64,000 nt of DNA from Zipacnadum sp036504235 (GCA_036504235.1 DASXVN010000040.1:62001-126000); one strand, 5' to 3'; positions 25,761-34,346 are shown, numbered from the stretch's first letter. The notes: generated by a model not told the origin, from the sequence alone. A program made the numbers and translations.

Positions 25761-26210
25761 TTACTCCTTTTCGGTCGGTCCTGGCCTGCGTTGCCGCCCT
25801 TCACCCCAGGAAATCAGCAAGAGCAGCACTCCGGTCGCCGCGAAAGACGCGGGCGCCAGCACGGGGCGAGGGGCATTGAGCAGCGACTGCCAGAGTGAAA
25901 CGTCGCCCCGTTCCATGATCGTGGGCAGGTTGTGGAAAACGACGCCCGCGCCGCCGACGATCAGAGCCAGCAGGCCAATAATCCAAGCCTGCCACCGCCA
26001 GCGGGCCGAGAACACGCCCATCAGTGAGACCAGCACGGCCAGGGGAGCGAGAATCAGCGGCGTGTAGGACCAACGATTCTCATAGATGATCTGATGGTGA
26101 TTCATCGCCGCGTCAATCCCCAACATCAGGAAGGAGGCGGCGCTATAGAGCGCCAGCCAGCGTCCCCAGCCAAAATGCCCGATTCCTGTCTGTGGCAGGT
26201 CACTTGACAT
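25761..26210 (-). CDS. Four-helix membrane protein of unknown function
   Basis: 149 aa from ATG 26210 (GGGAGG seven bases upstream; the ATG at 26216 is too close to it). Four hydrophobic segments: residues about 18-35, 49-67, 72-91 and 117-135. Between the first and second lies M-N-H-H-Q-I-I-Y-E-N-R-W, where the His pair, Met and Tyr might touch metal. I do not recognise the family. Its place between a metal-binding lipoprotein and a YHS lipoprotein, in the same direction and with short gaps, suggests a part in the metal response. Confidence 0.65.
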   Translation of the reverse strand: MSSDLPQTGIGHFGWGRWLALYSAASFLMLGIDAAMNHHQIIYENRWSYTPLILAPLAVLVSLMGVFSARWRWQAWIIGLLALIVGGAGVVFHNLPTIMERGDVSLWQSLLNAPRPVLAPASFAATGVLLLLISWGEGRQRRPGPTEKE

Positions 26211-26258
26211 GGTCATTCCTCCCTGGTTCCGTCCACCTGGAGCAGACGTGGTCGGGCC

Positions 26259-26654
26259 TTACTTCTTGGGCACCAGATCCATGCCGCACTTCGAGCACTT
26301 GCCCGGCTTGTCCGACGTGACCTCCGGATGCATAGGGCAGGCGTAGACGATCGCCTTCTTCTCCGCCACCGGCGCGGGCGCGGGCTTCGCCGCGGTCGGC
26401 TGGGAAGCGGGCTTGGCCGGATCCGTCGCGCCCTTAGGGCTCGCCGGCTGGGGGGCGGGCTTCGCCGCAGGCGGGGCGGGCACGACCGGGGCGCCCGCCG
26501 CCGGAGCGGCGCTGGTCGGCGGAGTCGGCGCCGGCACCGGGGCGGTTACGCCCGGACCGGGAGCGACTTCGGGTTTCGGGGCGCAGCCCGCCACCACTAG
26601 TACCGAGACGGCCAAAGCGACTACCAAGAGGGATACAACCATCGTTTTTGTCAT
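26259..26654 (-). CDS. Heavy-metal-binding-domain lipoprotein (131 aa)
   Basis: ATG 26654 is chosen: GAGGAG nine bases upstream, and residues 2-20 then form a signal with a perfect lipobox V-V-A-G-C. Longer starts run into the neighbouring gene. Residues about 25-100 are a Pro/Ala/Lys-rich linker, a likely tether through the periplasm. The C-terminus is one metal-binding domain: Y-A-C-P-M-H-P-E-V-T-S-D-K-P-G-K-C, then S-K-C-G-M-D-L. The same motif occurs in the fusion protein and in the gene at 26735. A surface or periplasmic metal trap is a reasonable reading. Confidence 0.8.
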   Translation of the reverse strand: MTKTMVVSLLVVALAVSVLVVAGCAPKPEVAPGPGVTAPVPAPTPPTSAAPAAGAPVVPAPPAAKPAPQPASPKGATDPAKPASQPTAAKPAPAPVAEKKAIVYACPMHPEVTSDKPGKCSKCGMDLVPKK

Positions 26655-26734
26655 TGAACTCATCTCCTCGTTACTGGACGGTACTATTCTCCGGGCGGAG
26701 TGCGCCTCCTGCGGGCGCGCTCTGCCGAATCGGC

Positions 26735-27307
26735 CTATTTCTGCTTCTTTACCAACGTCATGCCACATTCCGGGCAGGAGCCGGGATGATCCAGCTTGAC
26801 TTCCGGGTGCATCGGGCAGGTGTAGTAGAACCCCTGCTCGGTCTGAGCAGGCGCAGCGGCAGCCGGCGGCGCGGTGGGCGCCGCCGGGGCGGTCGCCTCA
26901 GCGGGAGGAGCTTCCGGCGTCGTCAGGTACTTGCCCGGATCGGCCTTGATCGCCTCCGCGCAGGCTGGGCAGCACAGGTAGTAGGTCTGCCCCTGGTACT
27001 CGAAGGGCACCATGTCCGCTTTCTTCCCGACGGTTCCCTTGACGGGGCAGGTCGCCTCGTCGTTCACCGGCTGCGCCTCCGCAGTAGGAGCGGCGGGGTC
27101 CGGAGCAGGGGTCACCTCGGGCGTGGGGACACCCGGGTCCGGAGCGGGGGTCGACGCCGGGGCCGCGTGGGCGGGAGGCGGCTCGCCACAGCCTCCGCAC
27201 ATGCTGGCGCTGGCGCTGCTTCCGAGGGCTCCGCCCGCGCTGGTCAGCCACCACCCGGCGGCGTTTACGGCCAGAAACATGATTAGGGTCAGACTCCGCT
27301 TGGTCAT
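26735..27307 (-). CDS. Exported YHS plus heavy-metal-binding-domain protein (190 aa)
   Basis: Signal peptide at residues 1-25; C-G-G-C at 37-40 may be a further soft-metal site. A Pro-rich linker leads to a YHS domain (C-P-V-K-G-T-V-G-K-K-A-D-M, Y-Y-L-C-C-P-A-C, K-A-D-P-G-K-Y-L) at about 85-130. A Pro/Ala linker then leads to a metal-binding domain, Y-T-C-P-M-H-P-E-V, closing C-P-E-C-G-M-T-L-V. The protein thus combines in one chain the domains split between the genes at 25399 and 26259. ATG 27307 follows GGAGAGAG. It may be the ancestral fusion or a later joining. Confidence 0.8.
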   Translation of the reverse strand: MTKRSLTLIMFLAVNAAGWWLTSAGGALGSSASASMCGGCGEPPPAHAAPASTPAPDPGVPTPEVTPAPDPAAPTAEAQPVNDEATCPVKGTVGKKADMVPFEYQGQTYYLCCPACAEAIKADPGKYLTTPEAPPAEATAPAAPTAPPAAAAPAQTEQGFYYTCPMHPEVKLDHPGSCPECGMTLVKKQK

Positions 27308-27390
27308 TTTCTCTCTCCTTGCAGATATGGAATGGCGCTGGATCGTCTTTCCCGATCGTCGCCGCCCGGCTCCCCAGGGGGGCTCCCCTC

Positions 27391-27432
27391 TCCCCCCTCT
27401 CCTGCCAGGAGAGGGGGGCAGGGGGGGTGAGG
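27391..27432 (+). repeat. Palindromic repeat, CCCCTCTCC...GGAGAGGGGG family
   Basis: CCCCTCTCCTGCCAGGAGAG is a perfect hairpin, followed by GGGGCAGGGGGGGTGAGG. It lies in the 237-base gap between the YHS/metal-binding gene and the Cys-rich gene and closely matches 33581-33620 and 63034-63071. The rest of the gap (27308-27544) shows no gene. Confidence 0.8.
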
Positions 27433-27544
27433 CTCCCCGGACGGCCAGCGCCGCGTCGAGTCGCTATGGTTTCACTGAGAGTTAGAAAGGGAAAGTCGGC
27501 CTGCGTCGCGCCGGAGGACGACTGGCGTCCGGGCGCAAGGAGGC

Positions 27545-27955
27545 CTAGGAGGTGGGGCGCGCCGGAGGGGCGCGGGGGCTGGAGGGTGCCGCCGGAACAG
27601 TCGCCCACGAGAGCGCCGGTTCAACTACCCGGTACGGGCAAGCGGCGGGCGAGGGGGCCACGGAGCCGCCGAGAGCCGCGCCGACCGCCACCGAGGCGTT
27701 GTCCTCCGCCGCGGTGAGACCGCCCGCCGCCGGCGCGGAATCCGCGTGGCAGCCCGGCAGGGAGCAAGGCGCGGCGTGCGCCCCCGGCGTCAGGGGGCAG
27801 GCGCACGAATCCGAGGGGCAGCACGACTGGTGCTCCGGGCAACCGGCGGACGCATCGGCTGAGGCTCGCGAGCAGGCCAAGCCCAAGCCCGGCAAGCTCT
27901 GCCAGAGCATCATCGAGACAACGACGATTGTGGCTAGCGCGTTTCTACGGTTCAT
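27545..27955 (-). CDS. Small Cys-rich exported protein
   Basis: 136 aa with a signal peptide at residues 6-28 (L-A-T-I-V-V-V-S-M-M-L-W...L-A-C), then a cluster of cysteines, C-P-E-H-Q-S-C-C-P-S-D-S-C-A-C-P and C-S-L-P-G-C-H, within residues about 38-70. The rest is Ala/Pro-rich. Ten or so cysteines with His and Asp in a short stretch suggest metal binding or disulfides. It heads the metal cluster. The Shine-Dalgarno is weak (only GGTGC-like) and coding bias on both strands is high, so the start and even the gene are less certain than its neighbours. Confidence 0.5.
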   Translation of the reverse strand: MNRRNALATIVVVSMMLWQSLPGLGLACSRASADASAGCPEHQSCCPSDSCACPLTPGAHAAPCSLPGCHADSAPAAGGLTAAEDNASVAVGAALGGSVAPSPAACPYRVVEPALSWATVPAAPSSPRAPPARPTS

Positions 27956-28004
27956 CAGCGCACCGGGTCCCGAGAATGACGTCGTTATCGGTTAGAACGC
28001 GGGT

Positions 28005-28032
28005 AGGCTAACAATAGTTCCCCGGTTGACAA
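28005..28032 (-). promoter_or_regulatory. Possible sigma-70-type promoter for the metal cluster
   Basis: On the minus strand TTGTCA (28032-28027) is followed after 16 bases by TAGCCT (28010-28005), about 50 bases before the Cys-rich gene. The -35 fits well but the -10 is poor. No CueR- or CsoR-like palindrome is evident around it. The 177-base gap 27956-28132 otherwise shows nothing. Confidence 0.2.
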
Positions 28033-28132
28033 ACTGTGGTTAGAAACTGATCTCAGCTTCGGGACCTGCCCCGCGAACCTGCAATCCACACCAATGGCCC
28101 TCCGCATACATCCAACCGACTTGGCCGCCCGC

Positions 28133-29032
28133 TTAGGGCGTTAGGGCAGCGCGGAAGCCTATGTCGCAGTGGCGTTCGGCGGGGGCGCAGTGGCCGCGTT
28201 GGGAGGTGCGGAGCATCCAGTCGAACTCTGCCGTCTGCCAGCCGCCGCCTCGGGTCGTCTTGAGGTCCTGGCCCGTCAGTCGCGGGCTAAGATTGCCCGC
28301 CTTATAGGCGGTATAGTCGTCCGCGCCGTCGTACCAGTCCACGCACCACTGGGCGACATTGCCGGCAATGGCGAACAGGCCATAGGGGCTGCGGCCCTCC
28401 GGGTGCTCGTAGACCGGGCCGGTGCCCTCCCGCGACCCCACGCCGCTCCGGCACTTGGCCGCGTCAAAGTCGTTGCCCCACGGCCAGGTGCGCCCGTCGG
28501 TGCCCCGCGCGGCCTTCTCCCACTCCGGCTCGCTGGGGAGGCGCAGGCCCGCCCACTCACAGTAGGCCATGGCGTCTTCCCAACTCACGCCGGTGACGGG
28601 ATGATCGGCCTGGTCCGCGGGGAAGGTCTTGCCCTTCCAGACCGGCTCCGGCTCGCCCTCGGAGTCGTGCGTGTCCGGAGGGCGGTGGCCGGTGGCCTCC
28701 ACGAAGCGCTGGTACTGGGCATTGGTCACGTCGGTGACCGCGATATAGAAGTCATAGTCGAGCTTAACGAGGAAGGCCTCGTCGCCCTCCTCCGGCCAGC
28801 GGTCGCTCCCCAGGAGGAACTCGCCGGCGGGGACACGGACCAGCAGCGAGCCGTCCTTGAGGTTGACCACCGGGTCGGAACCCAGCGGGCAGCCGTCCAG
28901 CATCCCGGCGGGGGGAGGAACGGCGGCCTTGCTCAGATCGCGGGTCAGGCCAGCCGGCAGCGGCCCGGGGGTCGCCGCCCAGGCGCTCGCCAGCAGCAGA
29001 ATCACCAACAAACACGGCAAAAGTCGAGACAT
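28133..29032 (-). CDS. Exported SUMF1/FGE-sulfatase-fold protein (299 aa)
   Basis: Signal peptide residues 1-19. From about residue 62 it is a full formylglycine-generating-enzyme-like domain: V-P-A-G-E-F-L-L-G-S-D, T-N-A-Q-Y-Q-R-F-V, H-P-V-T-G-V-S-W-E-D-A, A-Y-C-E-W-A-G-L-R-L-P-S-E-P-E-W-E, G-N-V-A-Q-W-C-V-D-W and the closing R-G-G-G-W...D-I-G-F-R. True FGE uses a Cys pair near the C-terminus with C-Y-R-Y-R-C spacing; here the Cys are in H-C-A-P-A-E-R-H-C, so genuine sulfatase activation is doubtful, and no sulfatase is in the window. Many such exported domains have other, mostly unknown, roles. It is the last gene of the region 4 cluster. Confidence 0.85.
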   Translation of the reverse strand: MSRLLPCLLVILLLASAWAATPGPLPAGLTRDLSKAAVPPPAGMLDGCPLGSDPVVNLKDGSLLVRVPAGEFLLGSDRWPEEGDEAFLVKLDYDFYIAVTDVTNAQYQRFVEATGHRPPDTHDSEGEPEPVWKGKTFPADQADHPVTGVSWEDAMAYCEWAGLRLPSEPEWEKAARGTDGRTWPWGNDFDAAKCRSGVGSREGTGPVYEHPEGRSPYGLFAIAGNVAQWCVDWYDGADDYTAYKAGNLSPRLTGQDLKTTRGGGWQTAEFDWMLRTSQRGHCAPAERHCDIGFRAALTP

Positions 29033-29122
29033 GAGTTCGTGAACCTCCTGGGGACGCTCAGCTTCAGTGAATACTTCGCTTCAGGATTGGAGTTCGCCGG
29101 GGAGGGACGACAGGCCTGCTGG

Positions 29123-32100
29123 TTACGGCTGCGGCCCCCAGACCTCCAACTCATCAACGCAGGGGGCCGCGCTATTGGTCGCCTGGACCACCATCTGCAA
29201 GTAGCGGGCGGCGACCGGCGGAAACTCGTCGCGGCGGCCGGCGGATTCGGTGTTGCCCTTGACCTGCGCCACGGTCTCCCAGGTGGTCCCGTCCGTCGAG
29301 ACCTGGAGCAGGTAGTCGGTCGCCATGCGGTCCCTCTGCCCCGGCCCGCCACCGAAGGCGGTCCGGTCGCGAGACCAGGTCACGGAGGCCACCGTCTCGA
29401 CCTTCCCCAGGTCGATCCGGAAGACGCCCTTGACCTGATCGTCGCCGGTCGAGATGGCGCTGTGCTCGTTGCCGTAGAGACCGTCATTGAGGTACGCCGG
29501 CATGTGCCGCGTCGGCTCCTGCAGGGGATCTAGCACCCAGGCGACCGCCCCCCGCGCCGCGGCAGCGAGGTCAATCCGGCCCGGAGGGGCCAGCCTGGCC
29601 AGGGCCTCCTGCAGCACCTGCGCGCGCCGCTCCGTGGGGCCGACACCCGAGTACCGCGCCCAGCCCTCGCGGGGCAGGCCCAGCATGACCTTGCCACTGA
29701 CCCGGGGCTCCATGCGCGGCTGGCCGGTAACCGCGCGCAAGGGCAGCTTGGCGGCGGGTCGCGTCGGCCGCTCCACGAAGTAAGCGCCGCCGGGCTGGGT
29801 GACGAAGCGCAGCAGGGCCTCCCGGCTCTCGGCCCGCACCACCTTCCCGGTTCGCGCCTCCGCCACGCGCGCCGGCTGCCCGGGCCAGGGATTGCCGACC
29901 GTGCAAGGCTCTCCGCGCGTGCTGACGAGGCCCACGTAGGCGATCTCCCCGCCGCGCAACTCGCTGCTGACCGTGAATCCCCCTACAGCTCGCAGGCAGA
30001 ACCGCGCCTCGCCCTGCAAGGGGTACGCCGGGAAGACGTGGATCACGCCGCCCAAGCTGTCGAGCAGCATCTCGTTGACGCCGGTCACCAGATTGCCCAG
30101 GGGCTCGAAATACGGCTCATAGCGCGGCTGCTCCAAACAGTCGAAGTCCTCGCCTTTTGCCATCCGCTGCTCGTACTGCGCGCGCCCACCCATGTAGGTC
30201 ATCCAGCCCTGCGGCCCCACCTGCGAGCTGGCGATGAACTCCGCCAGCATGGGCAGGACCAGCCAGCGCTGGCCCAAGCGCGCCGCCAGAATCAGGCCGG
30301 GGTCGAACTGGCCCCACGGCCCCGGGTTGAATTTGAGCAGCGTGTCCTGCGCCTGGCGAAGCAGCGCCGGGTCACTGTGCAAGCTGATCTCGGGCACCGG
30401 AAAGACGGCCGCGAGGTCGGTGCCCATGCTGTTGCGGATCGGCCCGACGTGCGCTTGGCCCTGCCAGCCGCCGGGGAACTCGCACCAGGAGGGCAGCGTG
30501 TCCCAGGAGCCGGCCTCCGGCTGCACCCGGAAGGGCGCGGTCGCCCCATAGTCCTCCCAGGAGCGCAGATAGCCCTCGGCCTGCGGGTACGCGGGCAGAT
30601 GCGTCACCATCTCCGCGGCCAGTGGCGCCAGACGCTGCGCGGGAGCCAGGGTCTTCTCGGCCTCTGCTATCGCTCCCGCCAGATTGTGGATCAGGGCGAT
30701 AGCGAGTTGCGGGTTGCCTACGAAAGTCTCCGCATCCTCGATGGGGTGATCGGGGTAGATAATGTACTTACCGTCGGGGCCGACTTGGTGCTGCAAGTAA
30801 CCGTGCAGGAAGGTCAGCACCTCGCGCATCACCGGATAGGCCCGGTCCCGTAGGAACTGCCGATCGCCGGTGTACTGGTAGTGCTGCCACAGGTACATCG
30901 CGTACAGCCCGCCGGTGGATAGCACGTACTTGATCATGTCCCCCGGCCCATCGAAGGGCTGGCCGGTGCAAGTGAGGCAATGGGCGTAGTTGGCCCCCGG
31001 CAGGCCGAACTGCGCCTGGGTATAGAGCTGCGCCGGCGCCAGGCAGTCCCGGATCAGGCGCGTGTAGGGCTCCAGCAGCTCGGGGTGGCCCGCCTCGTCC
31101 AGCGGCCAGTAGAGCATCTGCTCGTTGTACTGCCAGTAGCCGCCCGGCCAATGCACGAAGCCCCGCGCGAACCAGTAGCCGCCCTCGAAACGCGGCGGGT
31201 ACTTGCCCCGCGAGGCACAGCCCATCTGGTAGAGGTGCAGGTACCACAGGTTGGCGGCGTAGGGGTCGGCGAATTCGACGTACGACTGCGTCCAGAAGCG
31301 CTGCCAGTAGGCGTCGTGCCGGGCCTGCCGAGCCGCAGTGTCCTCCGCCGCGGCTTTCCGGGCCAGGGCCAACGCGGCCGCCTGCGGCTGCTTGGCCTCA
31401 TTGCTGCTCACGGCGGCGAAGTACAACCACGCTTCCTCACCAGGGCCGAGCTTGAGCACCGCCCGGTGCCCCGCCTCGGTCACGGTCCCGGTTGCGGTCA
31501 GCCCGGCAGCGGTCGCGGCCAGCGCGTAACCGCTACCGTCGGCGAACTGGCGCTGCAGCCAGACCGCGCCGTCCTCCGCGCCGAATTGCTGCTCGTCCCA
31601 GTGCCATAGCTCTACCTCGCGAGTCCCGCCGGCGGGAATCCCCCGCAGATGCACCACCACGACTCCGCGCCCCTCGTCCACGTAGGTGTCCGCCGAGAAC
31701 CCGCCGCGTCGCAGGCGCACGGTCCCCGTGTGCAGGTCCAGCCGCTCCGCAAAGTCCGTCACCACCGGGCGCTTCCCGTGGCGCAGGTCGGCCATCGGAA
31801 TTGACCACTCCGCCGCCAGCCGCACCGCGATCTCGCCGAGCGTGTAGGGATTGGTCGGGGTGAGCTGGGCCGAGCCAACCCGGGGCGGGCGCTTCTCATG
31901 CCAGGAGTTGTCCAACTCCCAGCGGCCCATCGCCGGCTTAGTCTGGAGTTGCAGCAGCCGCTCGCGCTGCGTGGCGAGCAGTTCCCGGTAGTCGGCGACG
32001 GTGGCCGGGGCGTTCGGCGAGGGGGTCCATACGTCGGACTTGTTCAGGGTGAAGTTCAGCGTGTCGCTATTCCACACCGCGGCGCAGAGGTCCCCGTTCC

Positions 32101-32299
32101 CCAGCGGCAGCCCCTCATCCGGCGCCATCGCCGGAGCCAGGTAGAGCACGTCATACTGCGACAGGTAGCTCGGCAGGTCCACGGAGAACCGCCGGCCCTC
32201 CGGGGCCACCAGCCCTGCGGCAGCGTCAGCCGCTTGGGCCGCGCCCTCCCCCACCGCGAGCATCATGAGCAGGAGCAGGGTCATCAGAAAGGTGGGCAT
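29123..32299 (-). CDS. Secreted GH95/DUF5703-like glycoside hydrolase with F5/8 C domain (1058 aa)
   Basis: ATG 32299 (GAGGTG six bases upstream) is preferred to the GTG at 32308. Signal to about residue 25. Residues about 50-320 are a beta-supersandwich opening G-L-P-L-G-N-G-D-L-C-A-A-V-W and L-N-K-S-D-V-W, the N-terminal pattern of GH95 alpha-fucosidases and of DUF5703. Residues about 335-750 are an (alpha/alpha)6 barrel (Y-L-H-L-Y-Q-M-G-C-A, L-Y-A-M-Y-L-W-Q-H-Y, S-W-E-D-Y-G-A-T-A). A small beta domain and then, from about residue 920, a discoidin/F5/8-type carbohydrate-binding domain (K-V-E-T-V-A-S-V-T-W-S-R-D) end it. Fucosidase or galactosidase activity would be the default guess. Catalytic residues cannot be fixed by eye. 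Confidence 0.75.
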   Translation of the reverse strand: MPTFLMTLLLLMMLAVGEGAAQAADAAAGLVAPEGRRFSVDLPSYLSQYDVLYLAPAMAPDEGLPLGNGDLCAAVWNSDTLNFTLNKSDVWTPSPNAPATVADYRELLATQRERLLQLQTKPAMGRWELDNSWHEKRPPRVGSAQLTPTNPYTLGEIAVRLAAEWSIPMADLRHGKRPVVTDFAERLDLHTGTVRLRRGGFSADTYVDEGRGVVVVHLRGIPAGGTREVELWHWDEQQFGAEDGAVWLQRQFADGSGYALAATAAGLTATGTVTEAGHRAVLKLGPGEEAWLYFAAVSSNEAKQPQAAALALARKAAAEDTAARQARHDAYWQRFWTQSYVEFADPYAANLWYLHLYQMGCASRGKYPPRFEGGYWFARGFVHWPGGYWQYNEQMLYWPLDEAGHPELLEPYTRLIRDCLAPAQLYTQAQFGLPGANYAHCLTCTGQPFDGPGDMIKYVLSTGGLYAMYLWQHYQYTGDRQFLRDRAYPVMREVLTFLHGYLQHQVGPDGKYIIYPDHPIEDAETFVGNPQLAIALIHNLAGAIAEAEKTLAPAQRLAPLAAEMVTHLPAYPQAEGYLRSWEDYGATAPFRVQPEAGSWDTLPSWCEFPGGWQGQAHVGPIRNSMGTDLAAVFPVPEISLHSDPALLRQAQDTLLKFNPGPWGQFDPGLILAARLGQRWLVLPMLAEFIASSQVGPQGWMTYMGGRAQYEQRMAKGEDFDCLEQPRYEPYFEPLGNLVTGVNEMLLDSLGGVIHVFPAYPLQGEARFCLRAVGGFTVSSELRGGEIAYVGLVSTRGEPCTVGNPWPGQPARVAEARTGKVVRAESREALLRFVTQPGGAYFVERPTRPAAKLPLRAVTGQPRMEPRVSGKVMLGLPREGWARYSGVGPTERRAQVLQEALARLAPPGRIDLAAAARGAVAWVLDPLQEPTRHMPAYLNDGLYGNEHSAISTGDDQVKGVFRIDLGKVETVASVTWSRDRTAFGGGPGQRDRMATDYLLQVSTDGTTWETVAQVKGNTESAGRRDEFPPVAARYLQMVVQATNSAAPCVDELEVWGPQP

Positions 32300-32319
32300 A
32301 GTCGGCACCTCGTGAATAG

Positions 32320-33543
32320 CTATGGCGTCGCGGTAGCTTCGCCCGCCTGCAGCTTACGGACCACGACCAGCACCGGCTGGGACGTACGCAGGGTTCCCTG
32401 AGCGTTCGTACCGAGCACCGAGAAGGCGTGGAAGCCGGGAGTCAAGTCAGTGGCGGTGAACTGCGGCGGGCCGCTGGTGATCTCCCCTAGCTTCTGCGCC
32501 CCATCGTAGAACTCCAGCTTCTGCCACGGGGCGAACTTCGCGTCGTCCACCTTGATCATCACGCTGGAGCCGGGCGGCCAGGCCTGGTCCCGGTTGGTCT
32601 GCGGCGAGGTAATCGTCAGCGGCCGGTCGTAGGTGGCGTAGGCGCGGTAGATGAAGGCTAGGTCCTCATTGAGCAGCCAACTCGACTTCGCCACGTCACC
32701 GGTGAACTGCGCCGCCGGCGCGATGACGGTCAGCCCACTCTTCCAGGTAGTATTGTCGGCCACCCAGCCGCTGGCCGGATCAAGGGGGAGCAGCGTCACT
32801 GGACCCTGCCGCACGTCCCCGTCGGCGGGGTAGCGCAGCCGCACCGCGGCGTCCAGCAGCGGCATGGCCAGCACCTCTTGCCCCACCCGCGCGTGGCCCG
32901 CCCCCTGCACGGTCATCCAGCCAAAGAGACCCCCCAGGGGCCGAGCCTCCGCCAGTACCGGCTCCACGACCGCCGGGAAGCCTGTCTCCAGTTCGCCGGA
33001 GATGATGACAGCGGGCGTGCCCAAGCGCGCGGGGGTGAAGGGGTCGCGGGTGAAGTTCAAGCGCGCGCCGCAGGGGACGCAGGCGATCACCCGCTCGGGC
33101 GCCTCGACCAGCAGCCGGCTGGCAAAGCCGCCCCCGGCAGAGAAACCGGTAGTGACGTAGGGCACGTTGACCAGTTCCGGATGCCCCGAATCCTGCGCGA
33201 TCTGCGCCAGAGCGTGCTGCATCACCTGGAAGCTCTCGACGTGCGAGGTAAAGCCCTGCGTGCCAACAAACGCGAAGTCATGCAGGAACAGGAACTCTCG
33301 GTACCACGCCTCCCGATACAGGTCACGCGAGTCGCCGCCGGACCAGTTGCTCACCACCAAGAGCCCGCGCACGGTCGCCAGGCCCTCGGGGATGGTCACC
33401 CGCACCTGCTTGAGCATGTTCTCGGCGGTCTCCTGGTAGTCGTACGATTGATACCGGCGCGTGACGGGCGCGGCTGGTTCCGCGTACGCCCCGGCCCCGA
33501 GCAGCAGTAGTAGCAGTGCCACTGTCGCAAAAATGGCGCGCAT
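32320..33543 (-). CDS. Secreted alpha/beta hydrolase, probable esterase (407 aa)
   Basis: Signal peptide at residues 1-21. An alpha/beta-hydrolase fold follows: nucleophile motif G-F-S-A-G-G near residue 135, an Asp/Glu region near I-I-S-G-E-L-E-T, and the catalytic His in G-A-G-H-A-R-V near residue 218. From about residue 310 a beta-sandwich (P-L-T-I-T-S-P, P-G-F-H-A-F-S-V-L-G) looks like a Big or fibronectin-like accessory domain. GGAGGAG precedes ATG 33543. Its stop is 20 bases before the GH95-like gene, so the two are co-expressed. Removal of acetyl or other ester groups from the glycan is a likely job, by analogy with acetylxylan or feruloyl esterases. Confidence 0.8.
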   Translation of the reverse strand: MRAIFATVALLLLLLGAGAYAEPAAPVTRRYQSYDYQETAENMLKQVRVTIPEGLATVRGLLVVSNWSGGDSRDLYREAWYREFLFLHDFAFVGTQGFTSHVESFQVMQHALAQIAQDSGHPELVNVPYVTTGFSAGGGFASRLLVEAPERVIACVPCGARLNFTRDPFTPARLGTPAVIISGELETGFPAVVEPVLAEARPLGGLFGWMTVQGAGHARVGQEVLAMPLLDAAVRLRYPADGDVRQGPVTLLPLDPASGWVADNTTWKSGLTVIAPAAQFTGDVAKSSWLLNEDLAFIYRAYATYDRPLTITSPQTNRDQAWPPGSSVMIKVDDAKFAPWQKLEFYDGAQKLGEITSGPPQFTATDLTPGFHAFSVLGTNAQGTLRTSQPVLVVVRKLQAGEATATP

Positions 33544-33580
33544 TATCGTCTCCTCCAGTGTTAGATTCCCGCCATTCTAC

Positions 33581-33620
33581 TCCCCCTCTCCTGCCAGGAG
33601 AGGGGGCTGGGGGGTGAGGC
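33581..33620 (+). repeat. Palindromic repeat, CCCCTCTCC...GGAGAGGGGG family
   Basis: CCCCCTCTCCTGCCAGGAGAGGGGG hairpin (arms of 11, loop of 3) with tail CTGGGGGGTGAGGC. It sits in the 90-base gap between the carbohydrate-binding gene and the esterase gene, inside a co-directional run. The stem includes the same TGCC centre as 27391. Confidence 0.8.
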
Positions 33621-33633
33621 CTCAGGCCTCCCC

Positions 33634-34341
33634 TCAGTATGTCTCCACGACCATCGCCGGGCCCAGGTCCTGCAGCTCCACGTCGTCATACCAGATAGTG
33701 CCGGTGGTCTCGCGTAGCTGCAGATTGAAGGCCAGGTATTTCGCGCCGGCGTCGGTGAGGAAGTCGAACTGCTCCTGCTGCCAGTCGAAGGTCCCCGTCG
33801 GGGGGCGCGTCTGGTCGCCATAGTCGGGCGCCGTCCGGTAGCCCTTGCCGTTCAGCAGCGAGACGTAGTAGATCCCCTCGAGCATCGCCCCGCCCCCGCC
33901 GGGCAGCACGGCCAAGCCCTTTACCCACCAGGTCAGCCGGTAGCGCCGGTTCGGCTGGATAGCAGCCGGGGGCACAGCGGAGCCCAGCGCATACTCGCCG
34001 ATGTACTCGACGCAGGTGATATCCTTGGTGCTGCGGCTGGTGAGGCGCACGGAGCGCCGCCCGCTGTGCGCTACCGTCTCATCCAGGGCGATCTCCGAGG
34101 TGCCGGGGCCGCCAGTGCGGTAGGGCACCCGCATCGGTATCCACTGGCGCGGCCACAGGTTCTCCGGAATCCGCACGACGCTGACCACCTCGGGCCGCTG
34201 CCGCAGACCCTCGGGCACCTGCATGACGTCCACCCACTCCTCAAAGCCCCCATTGACGATCAGCGGCTCCGCCGCCGCCACTCGCCCGAGCGCCACCGCG
34301 GCCACCGCCAGCAGCAGGACCCAGCGCCAGGCTGCGCGCAT
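33634..34341 (-). CDS. Secreted CBM-like protein (235 aa)
   Basis: ATG 34341 lies five bases after GGAGGTGA. The GTG at 34350, which overlaps the upstream stop by four bases, is less likely. Signal peptide to about residue 24, then one jelly-roll domain: I-V-N-G-G-F-E-E-W at the start, H-S-G-R-R-S-V-R-L-T-S mid-way, R-R-Y-R-L-T-W-W-V-K-G, and the closing T-I-W-Y-D-D-V-E-L-Q-D-L-G. This is the CBM4/9-type layout (calcium-binding jelly roll). No catalytic domain is attached, so it is a stand-alone binding protein. It is translationally linked to the giant protein upstream and may hold that enzyme or the cell on its substrate. Confidence 0.8.
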   Translation of the reverse strand: MRAAWRWVLLLAVAAVALGRVAAAEPLIVNGGFEEWVDVMQVPEGLRQRPEVVSVVRIPENLWPRQWIPMRVPYRTGGPGTSEIALDETVAHSGRRSVRLTSRSTKDITCVEYIGEYALGSAVPPAAIQPNRRYRLTWWVKGLAVLPGGGGAMLEGIYYVSLLNGKGYRTAPDYGDQTRPPTGTFDWQQEQFDFLTDAGAKYLAFNLQLRETTGTIWYDDVELQDLGPAMVVETY

Positions 34342-34346
34342 CCGGC

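Noticed and set aside
28025..28050. TTGACA on the plus strand as a promoter
   Set aside because: No -10 at the right spacing and no plus-strand gene downstream for many kilobases.
33229..33543. Alternative that the esterase gene is a lipase of the cutinase type
   Set aside because: The chain is longer than cutinases and carries a C-terminal beta-sandwich; the Ser and His motifs fit general alpha/beta hydrolases but not the cutinase pattern specifically.
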